Assembly (NCBI GenBank): GCA_003695455.1
Contig: RFJF01000012.1
Coordinates: 1-19,731 of the forward strand
Direction of reading: 5' to 3'
DNA from: Chloroflexota bacterium
GTDB taxonomy: Bacteria > Chloroflexota > Anaerolineae > 4572-78 > J111
DNA length: 19,731 nucleotides
Shown here piece after piece: positions 6,340 through 14,258 of the stretch (positions within the stretch are counted from its first letter, which is position 1; each line of letters starts with the position of its first letter). The translations under genes and the position numbers were made by a program. The notes under the pieces were generated by a model. It searched no databases. It saw only the letters and a list, made by a program, of their open reading frames with translations, and was not told the origin of the DNA.

Positions 6340-7731
6340 TCAATAGGCGTTGGTATCACTGAAAAGCTGCATAATGGTGCGGATAATAATTCTGAAATCA
6401 AGCGCCAGCGACCAGTTTTCTGTGTACCACAAATCGTATTTTGTTCGTTCAATAATTGACGTATCGCCGCGCAGCCCGTTAATTTGCGCCCAGCCGGTAA
6501 TGCCTGCCTTCTCGCGGTGGCGGTCCATGTACCGGGGAATTGTCTGCCGAAACTGTTCCACAAAAACCGGGCGCTCAGGGCGCGGCCCAACCAGACTCAT
6601 ATCGCCAATCAACACATTGATTAACTGCGGCAATTCATCAATTGAAAAGCGACGAATGAACGTGCCCAGCCGCGTACGCCGGGAGTCATCGGCTGTTGTC
6701 CAAACCGGGCCGGTATCACTTTCGGCGTCAGGGCGCATCGAACGGAATTTAAGCATCATAAAGCGCTTGCCATCCAACCCCATGCGTTCCTGCGTGTAAA
6801 AAACCGCCCCTTCAGAATCAAGTTTGATTAACACCGCCAGCAGCATCATAATTGGCGACAGCAGCACCAACCCAATGGCGCTGCCAACCACGTCAATCAC
6901 CCGCTTCAGCGTGAGCTGCCAGCCGCGCATTGCCGTATCACGTACGGTCAACAGCGGCAACCCACCCAAATCGCCAATGGTTACTTCGCTGGCCATAATT
7001 TGGAACACATCCGGAAAAACCTTGATGGCAACCTTGCCCCGGTCACACTTGCTGACAATTTTCAGCGTTTCCTGATGGGTGGCTTCCGGCATGGCAATGA
7101 TGACTTCGTTTATGTTTTCAGTAGCAATAATGTCCGGAATATCGTCTGTATTCCCCAATACCGGCACACCGTGGATAGCCTTGACCGCGGCGTGGTCATC
7201 CACAAAACCAACCACCCGGTAGCCCAGTTCCGGCGAACGTTGAATTTTCTGCATCACAATCCGGCCTACTTCGCCGGTGCCTACAATCAACACCCGCTCA
7301 TCTCCCCAATCCCGCGCCTGTAATGAGCGCTGCACCCTGGACTGCACAGTTCGCCCAACGGCTGTAAACAGAATGGTCAAAATCCAGACATATACCATCA
7401 TCAACCGGGGGTAATCCAGTTGATTCTTGAAGAAGAATGAAATAAATGCAATAGCGATGATAGTGCCTACCGACGCCGCACCAAAAATCGAATAAAACTG
7501 GTCCACATACGATAGCGAACGCTGGCGATGATAAAGCCGGTAAAAGAAAAACACAACCAGAATTGACACAGTATGCACCAGCGCCATGCCAATGTAATTA
7601 GAAAACGGCAAAATATTTTCAAACTCAGACCGGAGCCGCAACTGGTACCCCACATAAAATGCCAGCCCGGTCATCACCGAATCAATAATAACCAGTGAAA
7701 GCGTAAACCACAGACGTGCACGTTTCTTCAT
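6340..7731 (-). CDS. Polyprenyl-phosphate sugar-1-phosphate transferase (WcaJ/WbaP type)
   Basis: This initiating enzyme of surface polysaccharide synthesis transfers a sugar-1-phosphate from a nucleotide sugar to undecaprenyl phosphate at the inner membrane face. The 463 residues have the full family layout: four N-terminal membrane spans within about 8-125, a Rossmann-like domain (GTGEVGR at 151-157, about 140-250), then the catalytic bacterial sugar transferase domain (about 273-463) with its membrane hairpin (285-303). The catalytic domain carries KRVIDVVGSAIGL, FRSMRPDAE (329-337), DELPQL (365-370), VGPRPERP (381-388) and QINGLRGDT (416-424). The sugar specificity cannot be read from the sequence. 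The start has GGAGGTG and lies only 1 nt after the stop of the upstream glycosyltransferase, so the two are coupled. Confidence 0.95.
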   Translation of the reverse strand: MKKRARLWFTLSLVIIDSVMTGLAFYVGYQLRLRSEFENILPFSNYIGMALVHTVSILVVFFFYRLYHRQRSLSYVDQFYSIFGAASVGTIIAIAFISFFFKNQLDYPRLMMVYVWILTILFTAVGRTVQSRVQRSLQARDWGDERVLIVGTGEVGRIVMQKIQRSPELGYRVVGFVDDHAAVKAIHGVPVLGNTDDIPDIIATENINEVIIAMPEATHQETLKIVSKCDRGKVAIKVFPDVFQIMASEVTIGDLGGLPLLTVRDTAMRGWQLTLKRVIDVVGSAIGLVLLSPIMMLLAVLIKLDSEGAVFYTQERMGLDGKRFMMLKFRSMRPDAESDTGPVWTTADDSRRTRLGTFIRRFSIDELPQLINVLIGDMSLVGPRPERPVFVEQFRQTIPRYMDRHREKAGITGWAQINGLRGDTSIIERTKYDLWYTENWSLALDFRIIIRTIMQLFSDTNAY

Positions 7732-7732
7732 G

Positions 7733-8665
7733 CTACACCTCCGCCGTTTGCTTCTTTTTTTGTTGCTGTTCCAATTTTTGGGCGCGCAGCTTCAATTGGG
7801 TCATTTTGCGTTTGAGATTAATACCAAAAAGAATCAGGCCATTCAACCAAAACGGGGTTGTACCGGCATAATACTTGTGATAAAAAATTTCCATGGCCCG
7901 GTAAAACTCAAGTTGCGCCTTGGGGCTGCGCCGACTGGCGGCCCGTTTTACATGTGTTACAGTTACTGCCGGGTTGTAAAAAATTTTCCATCCGTGGGCC
8001 TTTATCTGGTAGGCCCAATCAAGGTCCTCACCGTACATAAAGTAAGTTTCATCCAGCAGGCCAGCCTGGGCAATTGCCTCCCGCCGAACCATCATAAACG
8101 CCCCCACCAACGCATCAACTTCCAGCAATTCATCCGGGTCAGCAAAAGTCATGTTGTAGCGCCCAAACACCCGGCTCCGGGGAAACAATTTTGACAGTCC
8201 TACCATCCGGTAAAAGCTGACCTGTGGCGTTGGAAATGACCGCCGGCATGCCAAATCCAGACTCCCGTCCGGGCGCACCAGTTTTGGGCCGGCTGCGCCA
8301 ATATCGGGGTGGTCATCCAAAAATTGAACCATCTCTGCCAGTGCGCCCGGTGGCAGCACTGTATCCGGGTTGAGCAACAGGGCATAGCGCGGCGCATTTG
8401 CCCCGGGCGTGCCATCGGCGGCAAAGCCCGCCTGCTTCAGACCCAGATTATTGGCAAAAGAAAAGCCGCCATTCACGCTGCTGGCAATCAGTGCAACTTG
8501 CGGAAATTCAGACTGCACCATAGCCACACTGCCGTCCGGCGAGTTGTTATCAACCACAATCACATTAAATGTGATATCCCCCTCGCTCCGATAAATAGAG
8601 TTGAGGCAATCTTGCAATAATTTACAGGTATTATAATTTACAATTACAATTGATAAGTCAACCAT
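7733..8665 (-). CDS. Family 2 glycosyltransferase (WbbL/rhamnosyltransferase-like)
   Basis: This 310-residue cytoplasmic GT-A enzyme probably adds a sugar, perhaps rhamnose, to a lipid-linked or polysaccharide acceptor. It shows SIVIVNYNT (5-13), VVDNNSPDGS (37-46) for nucleotide binding, NGGFSFANNLGL (65-76), LLLNPDT (97-102) as the metal-binding DxD-equivalent, and YGEDLDW (211-217) as the catalytic-base motif. All are typical of the WbbL-like branch. It ends in a basic helical tail. The gene is the first of a three-gene set with the sugar transferase (1-nt gap) and methyltransferase. ATG 8665 has no clear Shine-Dalgarno and lies just after a terminator, so its promoter is not obvious. Confidence 0.93.
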   Translation of the reverse strand: MVDLSIVIVNYNTCKLLQDCLNSIYRSEGDITFNVIVVDNNSPDGSVAMVQSEFPQVALIASSVNGGFSFANNLGLKQAGFAADGTPGANAPRYALLLNPDTVLPPGALAEMVQFLDDHPDIGAAGPKLVRPDGSLDLACRRSFPTPQVSFYRMVGLSKLFPRSRVFGRYNMTFADPDELLEVDALVGAFMMVRREAIAQAGLLDETYFMYGEDLDWAYQIKAHGWKIFYNPAVTVTHVKRAASRRSPKAQLEFYRAMEIFYHKYYAGTTPFWLNGLILFGINLKRKMTQLKLRAQKLEQQQKKKQTAEV

Positions 8666-8670
8666 GCGGC

Positions 8671-8700
8671 AAATTTAAAAGACTGAGCAGCGCCCAGTCT
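8671..8700 (-). terminator. Terminator of the kinase-MaoC-GNAT operon
   Basis: On the minus strand, a 9-bp stem (AGACTGGGC with GCTCAGTCT, one G-U pair) and a 3-nt loop (8680-8700) are followed by TTTTAAATTT. It separates this operon from the glycosyltransferase gene, whose ATG is 6 bp beyond. Confidence 0.75.
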
Positions 8701-8746
8701 GGTGAGTGTTGAATGCAGAACACGGCAGCATCTTCCAACACGTTGA

Positions 8747-9754
8747 TTACATTTCGCGCTTCATCCAAATCAGGGTTTGCGATTCTTGCAGGCCAAAGGA
8801 TTTGTAGGCTTCAACAGCCTCGGTGTGGTAAGCCGGGTGCCGGATTGCGATTTTCCGGTTACGCCAGCGGCTCAAATACGTCAGCGCCCGGCTGATGAGT
8901 GGCTTTTCCAACTCGCCGCGCCAGTCCGGGTGAACCACCAAATCAATTGTGTGGACGGCGCCCCAGGTGCCGGGTTGAACATTTACGGTTGCCACTGCCC
9001 GCTGCCCGTCTTCGGCCAGCCAGTAGGCCGATGGCCCGCCGCCCCGCAACCAGCGGAACGCATTTGAAAGCTGCTCATTGCTGCCCAGCCGGTACTGGCT
9101 TTGCCGGAGCGGCCATTCTTTTTGAACGGCCACCGGCACCGCCGCACAGGCCAGATTGTAAGCCGCCCGCGAATCGGGTGTGCCAAAATGGCGCGGGCGC
9201 AGTAACACGGCCTTGGGCATGGGTACTACCTTTACGGATGGTACAGTATCGGCGTGCAAGTGCGTGGTTCCTGAAATTTGGGTAAATTTCAGATCGGTGT
9301 AGAGTTGCAGCGCAGGGTCGTTGTCGGCGCGAACCTGCAAGGAAACCACCGACCCATTCAGTTCTTCGGCCAAATCAAGGGCGGCGTACATTAACCCGCG
9401 GGCAATGCCCCGGCGGCGATATTTTTTGGACACTGCCAGGTTGCTGATTAACCAGCGCCGCGATGCCGGACCGGTGCGGTTGATGGTAATGTTACCCACA
9501 ATTTTTCGGTCTTCTTCCCAGACAAACCCCGATAAAAAATCGGTGTGGTCGGGGTTGGTATACACCATCCACCACAGCACCGGTTTCATGCGGCTCAGCC
9601 AGCGTAATTCGCGCAGGGCGCTTTTGCCTGATTGGTCCAGGTCATCTGCAAAGGCTTCTTCAATCAGGTCGGCCACGCCACGCAAATCTCTGATGGGGTC
9701 CATCGGACGCAGGCCAAAATCTTTTTCAGTTACCTGACTTGCCAAAACAGCCAT
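8747..9754 (-). CDS. Tandem GNAT-family N-acetyltransferase
   Basis: This 335-residue protein has an N-terminal GNAT domain (about 14-165). The acetyl-CoA pyrophosphate loop KYRRRGIARGLMYAA (111-125) follows beta-4 ISNLAVSK, and a typical end YTDLKFTQISGT follows. The second half (about 185-335) looks like a degenerate second GNAT repeat: DLVVHPDWRGELEKPLISRALTYL has the right secondary structure but lacks the Q/RxxGxG/A loop, and it ends YKSFGLQESQTLIWMKREM. The acceptor is unknown. It is the last gene of an operon behind MaoC (4-bp gap) and the PfkB kinase. ATG 9754 has no clear ribosome site; ATG 9703 (MDPIRDLRG) is an alternative start at the beginning of the domain. Confidence 0.87.
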   Translation of the reverse strand: MAVLASQVTEKDFGLRPMDPIRDLRGVADLIEEAFADDLDQSGKSALRELRWLSRMKPVLWWMVYTNPDHTDFLSGFVWEEDRKIVGNITINRTGPASRRWLISNLAVSKKYRRRGIARGLMYAALDLAEELNGSVVSLQVRADNDPALQLYTDLKFTQISGTTHLHADTVPSVKVVPMPKAVLLRPRHFGTPDSRAAYNLACAAVPVAVQKEWPLRQSQYRLGSNEQLSNAFRWLRGGGPSAYWLAEDGQRAVATVNVQPGTWGAVHTIDLVVHPDWRGELEKPLISRALTYLSRWRNRKIAIRHPAYHTEAVEAYKSFGLQESQTLIWMKREM

Positions 9755-9758
9755 GTTT

Positions 9759-10217
9759 CTATGCCGGGTTTGATTTTATCAGCATCCGCCATTCACCTTT
9801 GTGAACAACATCGCCGTTTTGATTGAGCACGCGGGCGTCAAATACCACCAGCCCACCACCCAACCGGGCCATAGGTTTGGTTTGGGTGACCTGCACCACC
9901 ACGTGAACGGTATCGCCAATATAGACGGGTTTGGTGAATTTCCAGGTGAGTTCACGGAAGGCCAGTGTGGTGCCGTCAATGAAGCCCTGCTGCACCGCCA
10001 GCCCGGTGGCAATTGAGGCCACCAACATTCCGTGCGCCACCCGCTGCCCAAAGGGTGTACCGGCGGCGGCGGGCGCGTTGGTGTGGATAAAGTTGAAATC
10101 GCCGGAAAGGCCGGCAAAGTTTACAATATCAGTTTCAGTGATAGTGCGGGCGCCGGTAATAATTTCCAGCCCTTCGGAAAATTCTTCAAAGTACATTCCA
10201 CGTACAGGGTTGTCCAT
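9759..10217 (-). CDS. MaoC-family (R)-specific hydratase-like hot-dog protein
   Basis: At 152 residues this is a single hot-dog domain of the MaoC/PhaJ type, which hydrates or dehydrates 2-enoyl-CoA or related thioesters. The hydratase motif is visible as SGDFNFIHTN, with the catalytic pair Asp40 and His45. The Pro usual after Asn (DxNPIH) is Phe here. The Ser/Gly-rich overhang GQRVAHGMLVASIATGL (57-73) and the C-terminal strand are also typical. ATG 10217 is preceded by GGAGG with a 5-nt spacer. It lies 14 bp after the PfkB gene and 4 bp before the GNAT gene. The acyl substrate is unknown, and there is no obvious CoA pathway among its neighbours. Confidence 0.92.
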   Translation of the reverse strand: MDNPVRGMYFEEFSEGLEIITGARTITETDIVNFAGLSGDFNFIHTNAPAAAGTPFGQRVAHGMLVASIATGLAVQQGFIDGTTLAFRELTWKFTKPVYIGDTVHVVVQVTQTKPMARLGGGLVVFDARVLNQNGDVVHKGEWRMLIKSNPA

Positions 10218-10231
10218 TCAATCCTCCAACA

Positions 10232-11173
10232 TTAAATGACCAGGCTATCGTACAGTAGTTCCAGGCTTAATTCCTGGTAGACCGTGTCATCAGAGGCCAG
10301 GGTGAGTGCGGCGGCGCTGACCCCCAGCCGGATGGACTCATCGGCGGGTATGTCGTTGAGCAGGCCAAACACCACCGTGGCGGTGAGCGCATCGCTGGCG
10401 CCGGTTGAATCAACCAGTTCGGTGGCCATGGCTGGCACATGGCCGCTGGCGCTGGCGGTGGCGTACACCACGCCTTCTTCTGCCAGGGTGATGAGTGCAA
10501 TCTTCACGCCGGCGTTCACCAGTTTTCTGGCGGCAAAAATGGCGTCGTTTTCATCTTCAATAGTACAGCCGGCTAACACTTCAGCTTCAGCCACATTGGG
10601 GGTTATCAGGTAAATATCAGACAGATGAGGTTTGAGCCGCACCGCCAGCGAGGTGGAGGTGGGGTCGGCGCAGACCGGCACACTGTAACGTACGGCCATC
10701 CGAATCAGCGTGTCAACGGTTTCTTGCGACAGGTTACTGTCAAGCACAACCATGTCGGCGTTTACAATCAATTCGCGGCGCTCTTCGATGGTTTGGGGCG
10801 TGATGCAGTGCATCACATTCATATCATCCACCGACATCACCAGGTTGCCTTTTTCATCGAGCACAGCCAGGTAGGCCGAGGTGTGATATTCCTCTGACAC
10901 AATGCAAAAATCGGTGTTGATGCCTACTTCGGCGGCGTTGTTGAGAATGCGTTTGCCGGAGCCATCGTTGCCAATGGCAGAGAGCAGAACCGTCTCCACG
11001 CCCAGCCGGGTCAGGTTATCGGCCACGTTACGGGCCACCCCGCCCACCGAAACGCGCACCCGGCCCGGGGTGCTGGTTCCCAGCATGAGCGGGCGCTCGC
11101 TGCGGCCTTTGGAATCGATGCTCGCCGCACCGACTACCAGTACATAAGATTCCGATGGAATTTGTTGGGCCAT
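10232..11173 (-). CDS. PfkB-family carbohydrate/nucleoside kinase, PsuK (pseudouridine kinase)-like
   Basis: This 313-residue ribokinase-fold enzyme opens with VVGAASIDSKGRS and has the first signature GGVARNVADNLTRLG (44-58), which closely resembles pseudouridine kinase. The pattern ID..G....L....S.PG(R/K)(V/I) before it and SAYLAVLDEKGNLVMSVDDMNV (99-120) also fit that branch. The second PfkB signature is DSTGASDALTA (255-265). The catalytic base Asp261 is kept, but the anion-hole GAGD reads GASD, an unusual change. The reaction is probably phosphorylation of a sugar or nucleoside 5'-hydroxyl by ATP. No pseudouridine-5'-phosphate glycosidase gene lies next to it; MaoC and GNAT genes follow instead. 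The start at 11173 follows a CAGGCGG sequence; a promoter lies at 11207-11235. Confidence 0.88.
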   Translation of the reverse strand: MAQQIPSESYVLVVGAASIDSKGRSERPLMLGTSTPGRVRVSVGGVARNVADNLTRLGVETVLLSAIGNDGSGKRILNNAAEVGINTDFCIVSEEYHTSAYLAVLDEKGNLVMSVDDMNVMHCITPQTIEERRELIVNADMVVLDSNLSQETVDTLIRMAVRYSVPVCADPTSTSLAVRLKPHLSDIYLITPNVAEAEVLAGCTIEDENDAIFAARKLVNAGVKIALITLAEEGVVYATASASGHVPAMATELVDSTGASDALTATVVFGLLNDIPADESIRLGVSAAALTLASDDTVYQELSLELLYDSLVI

Positions 11174-11206
11174 GGCCGCCTGCCGTTTTTTTCTTGATTT
11201 TAGAAA

Positions 11207-11235
11207 ACTATACCATCAAGTTGAAGGGGTTGCAA
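11207..11235 (-). promoter_or_regulatory. Promoter of the kinase-MaoC-GNAT operon
   Basis: On the minus strand, TTGCAA (11230-11235), a 17-bp spacer and TATAGT (11207-11212). CTTGAT/ATCAAG (11193-11198 and 11215-11220) form an inverted repeat around the -10 box and could be an operator. Confidence 0.65.
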
Positions 11236-11255
11236 AAAGCACTTATCTGCCGTTG

Positions 11256-12353
11256 TTATTTGTTCACATTAAACCGGATTACCAAAATGTCGCCGTCACT
11301 AACGGAATACTCTTTGCCTTCCAGCCGAATGTGCCCCAGTGAGCGGGCCGCCGCGTTGGAACCGGCGGCCATCAGGTCTTTGTAGCTAACCACCTCGGCG
11401 CGGATGAAGCCCCGGGCCAGGTCGGTGTGGATGGTGCCGGCGCATTCCAGCGCCGACGCCCCGCGGTGGGTTTCCCAGGCGCGTACTTCGTCTTCGCCCA
11501 CGGTAAAAAAGACCATCCGGTTGAGCAGGTTGTAACTTTCGCGGATAATCCGCCCTGCGCTCAACTCGGTGATGCTGTACTCGTCCATAAAAATGGCGCG
11601 GTCTTCTTCGTCATCAAGTTGGGCAATGTCCATTTCCAGCCGCCCCCGCACCGAGGTAATGGCGCTCTTTTTGTGGGGGTAGTCCAGCGCCGGCGCTTCG
11701 GCATCATCGCCCAGGTTGAACATGACCAGCATCGGTTTGGCGCTGAGAAACTGAAAGCCGCGCAGCCGCTTGATTTCGTCATCCGTCAAATCAAAATCGC
11801 GGATGGGCAGGCCATTTTCCACATGCGGTTTGAGCCGGCTCAAAATATCAAACTCAATTTTGTCATCTTCAAATGTGGGAAAGGCCTTGCCTTTTTTCAG
11901 GCTGACTTCCAGCTTTTCCAACCGGTTTTCAATTTTGCTCAAATCCGAGAAGGTCAATTCGGCATCAAGCAGGGCCACATCGCGCAGCGGGTCTACCGTT
12001 TCCAGCGGATGCGGCACGGTATCATCGTCAAAGGCGCGCACTACGTGCAGCAGGGCATCGTTAACAGACATGGCATTCATCAGCTCGCCGCTGATGCTGG
12101 CGCCGCGCTTTTCGGCATCGGCGCTGCCACTCAGGCCGGCAATATCGGCGTATTCCACGCGGGCGTAGGTGGTTTTTTTGGGGTGGTACATTTTGGTGAG
12201 CGCATCAACCCGCGGGTCCGGCACATCTACCAGCAGGGTATTCACCTGAAATGTGCCGCCGGTGTAGGCAGCCGTCGGCGCGTTGCCGCCGGTGAGAACG
12301 TTAAAAATGGTGGTTTTGCCGCTGTTGGGCAGCCCAATAATTCCAATTCGCAT
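11256..12353 (-). CDS. ychF: YchF/Obg-type GTP/ATP-binding protein, divergent
   Basis: YchF proteins are ribosome-associated P-loop ATPases linked to translation and stress control. This one is 365 residues, the family length. It has G1 GLPNSGKTT (7-15; usually GLPNVGKST), VPDPRVDAL (44-52) as in YchF, G3 DIAGL (70-74), HVVRAF (103-108) and a coiled-coil helical insert (about 130-160, IENRLEKLEVSLKKGK). The C-terminal TGS domain is clear (about 280-365): FFTVGEDEVRAW, the segment around TIHTDLARGFIRAEVVSY, and DGDILVIRFNV. The switch II segment, normally rich in GEGLGN, reads SADAEKRGASISGELMN, and the base-recognition Asn is followed by LGDD, so this is a divergent branch. The start has AGAAAGG 7 nt upstream. 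Confidence 0.88.
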   Translation of the reverse strand: MRIGIIGLPNSGKTTIFNVLTGGNAPTAAYTGGTFQVNTLLVDVPDPRVDALTKMYHPKKTTYARVEYADIAGLSGSADAEKRGASISGELMNAMSVNDALLHVVRAFDDDTVPHPLETVDPLRDVALLDAELTFSDLSKIENRLEKLEVSLKKGKAFPTFEDDKIEFDILSRLKPHVENGLPIRDFDLTDDEIKRLRGFQFLSAKPMLVMFNLGDDAEAPALDYPHKKSAITSVRGRLEMDIAQLDDEEDRAIFMDEYSITELSAGRIIRESYNLLNRMVFFTVGEDEVRAWETHRGASALECAGTIHTDLARGFIRAEVVSYKDLMAAGSNAAARSLGHIRLEGKEYSVSDGDILVIRFNVNK

Positions 12354-12374
12354 GGATTTGCCTTTCTACAGAAA

Positions 12375-12395
12375 CGCCCACCAAACGGGTGGGCG
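12375..12395 (-). terminator. Hairpin after rnj, also at the 5' end of the ychF transcript
   Basis: A perfect 8-bp GC stem (CGCCCACC at 12375-12382, complement at 12388-12395) with a 5-nt loop is followed on the minus strand by TTTCTGTAG, a weak U-tract. It could end the rnj transcript. It would also sit at the very 5' end of any ychF transcript made from the -10 box at 12406-12411. Confidence 0.6.
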
Positions 12396-12405
12396 AAGTC
12401 TGCGT

Positions 12406-12414
12406 ATTTTAGCA
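12406..12414 (-). promoter_or_regulatory. Extended -10 promoter of ychF
   Basis: On the minus strand, TGCTAAAAT is an extended -10 box (TGn plus TAAAAT). No good -35 lies at 17 bp; TTGAAT is present with only 14 bp. The same TGnTAAAATACG pattern occurs ahead of the metallophosphoesterase. Confidence 0.5.
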
Positions 12415-12450
12415 CAATTTGGCTGATTCAAGGAAATGGCGCGGCGGGTG

Positions 12451-14103
12451 TTACCCCTCAATCACCACGGGCATAATCATCGGGCGGCGCTGGGTTTCGC
12501 TGAACAGGTAGTTTGCCAGCGATTTGCGAATGGCCGTTTGCGGGTCTGTGCCGTTGCGGCGCAGCGCGTCAATCACCTGTTCCTCGGCGTGTTCAATCAA
12601 ATCCATGTTATCTTTGACAAACACAAAACCGCGGGTGATGATTTGCGGGCGGCCCAGCGGCTCGCCGGTTTTCCCGTTGATCCGTACCACCGCCAGCACA
12701 AATCCATCCTGCGAGAGGATTTCACGGTCGCGCAGCACTTGCGGGCCAATATCGCCCACGCCGCTGCCGTCTACAAACACGTAGCCGCCGGGGATGCGTT
12801 CAACCACGCGGGCGCTCTCCTCAGAAAATTCCAGCACGGTGCCGTTTTCGGCAATGAAAATATTTTCCTGCGGAATTCCCTGCTGCCGGGCCAGTTCGGC
12901 GTGGGCGTGTAGTTGCCGCAGTTCGCCGTGAACTGGCAGAAAATATTTGGGTTTGACCAGATTGAGCAGCAATTTCAGCTCTTCCTGGCTGGCGTGCCCA
13001 CTCACGTGAACATTGCCGCTGCGCCCGTAAATAACGCGCGCGCCCCGCTGAAACAGGTTGTTGATGGCCCGGCCCACAACTTCTTCATTACCGGGGATCA
13101 CCCGCGATGACATGACCACGGTATCGCCCTGTTTGATGGAAATGTGCTTGTGCCGCCCCACGGCCATGCGGCCCAGCGCGGCGCTCGGCTCGCCCTGGCT
13201 GCCGGTGGCAATAATGGCGATATTGTGGTCGGGCCGGCCCTTGAGTTGCGACAGGCTGACCAGCACGCCGGGCGGCACATCCAGATAGCCCAAATCCTGC
13301 GCGCGTTCCACGCTCTCTTCCAGACTGCGGCCATCTACCGCCACCACCCGGTTGTGGCGCGCGGCGGCGTGAATAATTTGTTGCACCCGTGAAATCAGCG
13401 AGCCAAACGTAGCCAGAATAACCCGGCCTTTGGCCTCGCGGAAAACCTTGTTCAGCCCCTCTTCCACGGTTTTTTCCGAGGGAGTGAAGCCGGGGTTTTC
13501 GGCGTTGGTGCTGTCACTCATGAGGACCAGCACGCCTTCGTGCCCAAAACGGGCCAGTGCGCCAAAGTCGGGCGGCTCGCCCCAGGCCGGCGTGTAGTCG
13601 AACTTGAAATCGCCGGTGTGAACCACCAGCCCCACAGGCGTGCGGATGGCCAGCCCCACGGCATCGGGAATAGAGTGACAGACGTGGAAAAACTCCACGT
13701 CAAACAGGCCGCCCAACGATTTGCGCTCGCCGGGAGCCACAATGTTTAAATTGGCACGACTACTCATGTTGTGTTTGCTGAGTTTCAATTCCACCAGTCC
13801 GGCCGTGAGCCGGGTGGCAAAAATCGGCGCGTCTACTTCGGCCAGCAAATAGGGCAGCGCCCCAATGTGGTCCTCGTGGCCGTGAGTTACCACAATACCG
13901 CGCACCCAATCTTTTTTGTCTTCCAGATAGTTGGTGTAATCGGGAATAACCAGGTCAATGCCCAGCATATCGTGTTCCGGGAACATCACCCCGGAATCGA
14001 TGATGAGAACGTTACGGCCGTACTCGATGGCCGTCATATTTTTTCCAACTTCCCCCAGTCCTCCCAGGGGGATAATTCTTAGTTTGTTACTATTGTTTGC
14101 CAT
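12451..14103 (-). CDS. rnj: Ribonuclease J
   Basis: RNase J is a metallo-beta-lactamase/beta-CASP nuclease with endonuclease and 5'-3' exonuclease activity, central to mRNA decay and RNA maturation in bacteria that lack RNase E. The 550 residues match the family. They begin with LRIIPLGGLGEVGKNM, carry the zinc motif HGHEDH (74-79), further metal ligands in HSIPDAVGLAI and HTGDFKFD, the beta-CASP domain in the middle (VILATFGSLISRVQQI; SRVIPGNEEVVGRAIN), then SGHASQEELKLLLNLVKPKYFLPVHGELRQL and a C-terminal domain ending in VVIEG. ATG 14103 is preceded by AAGGAG with a 9-nt spacer. No clear promoter is visible between it and the csp terminator. It is likely a global RNA regulator and unrelated to its neighbours. 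Confidence 0.97.
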   Translation of the reverse strand: MANNSNKLRIIPLGGLGEVGKNMTAIEYGRNVLIIDSGVMFPEHDMLGIDLVIPDYTNYLEDKKDWVRGIVVTHGHEDHIGALPYLLAEVDAPIFATRLTAGLVELKLSKHNMSSRANLNIVAPGERKSLGGLFDVEFFHVCHSIPDAVGLAIRTPVGLVVHTGDFKFDYTPAWGEPPDFGALARFGHEGVLVLMSDSTNAENPGFTPSEKTVEEGLNKVFREAKGRVILATFGSLISRVQQIIHAAARHNRVVAVDGRSLEESVERAQDLGYLDVPPGVLVSLSQLKGRPDHNIAIIATGSQGEPSAALGRMAVGRHKHISIKQGDTVVMSSRVIPGNEEVVGRAINNLFQRGARVIYGRSGNVHVSGHASQEELKLLLNLVKPKYFLPVHGELRQLHAHAELARQQGIPQENIFIAENGTVLEFSEESARVVERIPGGYVFVDGSGVGDIGPQVLRDREILSQDGFVLAVVRINGKTGEPLGRPQIITRGFVFVKDNMDLIEHAEEQVIDALRRNGTDPQTAIRKSLANYLFSETQRRPMIMPVVIEG

Positions 14104-14200
14104 ATAATTTTACTCCTTGTTGAAAATTGGCGTTGTTTTTGGTGATGGTGTTGAAGATAAACAGGTGGGTGAGCAGGCGCGAGGCCGAAATTGCGGTATG

Positions 14201-14227
14201 TAAAAAACCCCGGACGGAGCCGGGGTT
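14201..14227 (-). terminator. Terminator of the cold-shock gene
   Basis: On the minus strand, AACCCCGG pairs with CCGGGGTT (14206-14213 and 14220-14227) around a 6-nt loop, followed by TTTTAC. It lies 31 bp after the csp stop and before rnj. Confidence 0.9.
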
Positions 14228-14258
14228 GAGGTTTGATTCAATTGAGCGCTGCGGTTGG

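Noticed and set aside
10082..10090. Perfect DnaA box (TTATCCACA on the minus strand) inside the MaoC gene
   Set aside because: It is a single 9-mer in coding sequence with no neighbouring boxes or AT-rich unwinding region; one hit in about 20 kb is not surprising, so no origin is called.
11427..12476. 349-residue plus-strand open frame opposite ychF
   Set aside because: ychF on the other strand has clear P-loop and TGS motifs; the antisense frame has none and a shadow-type composition.
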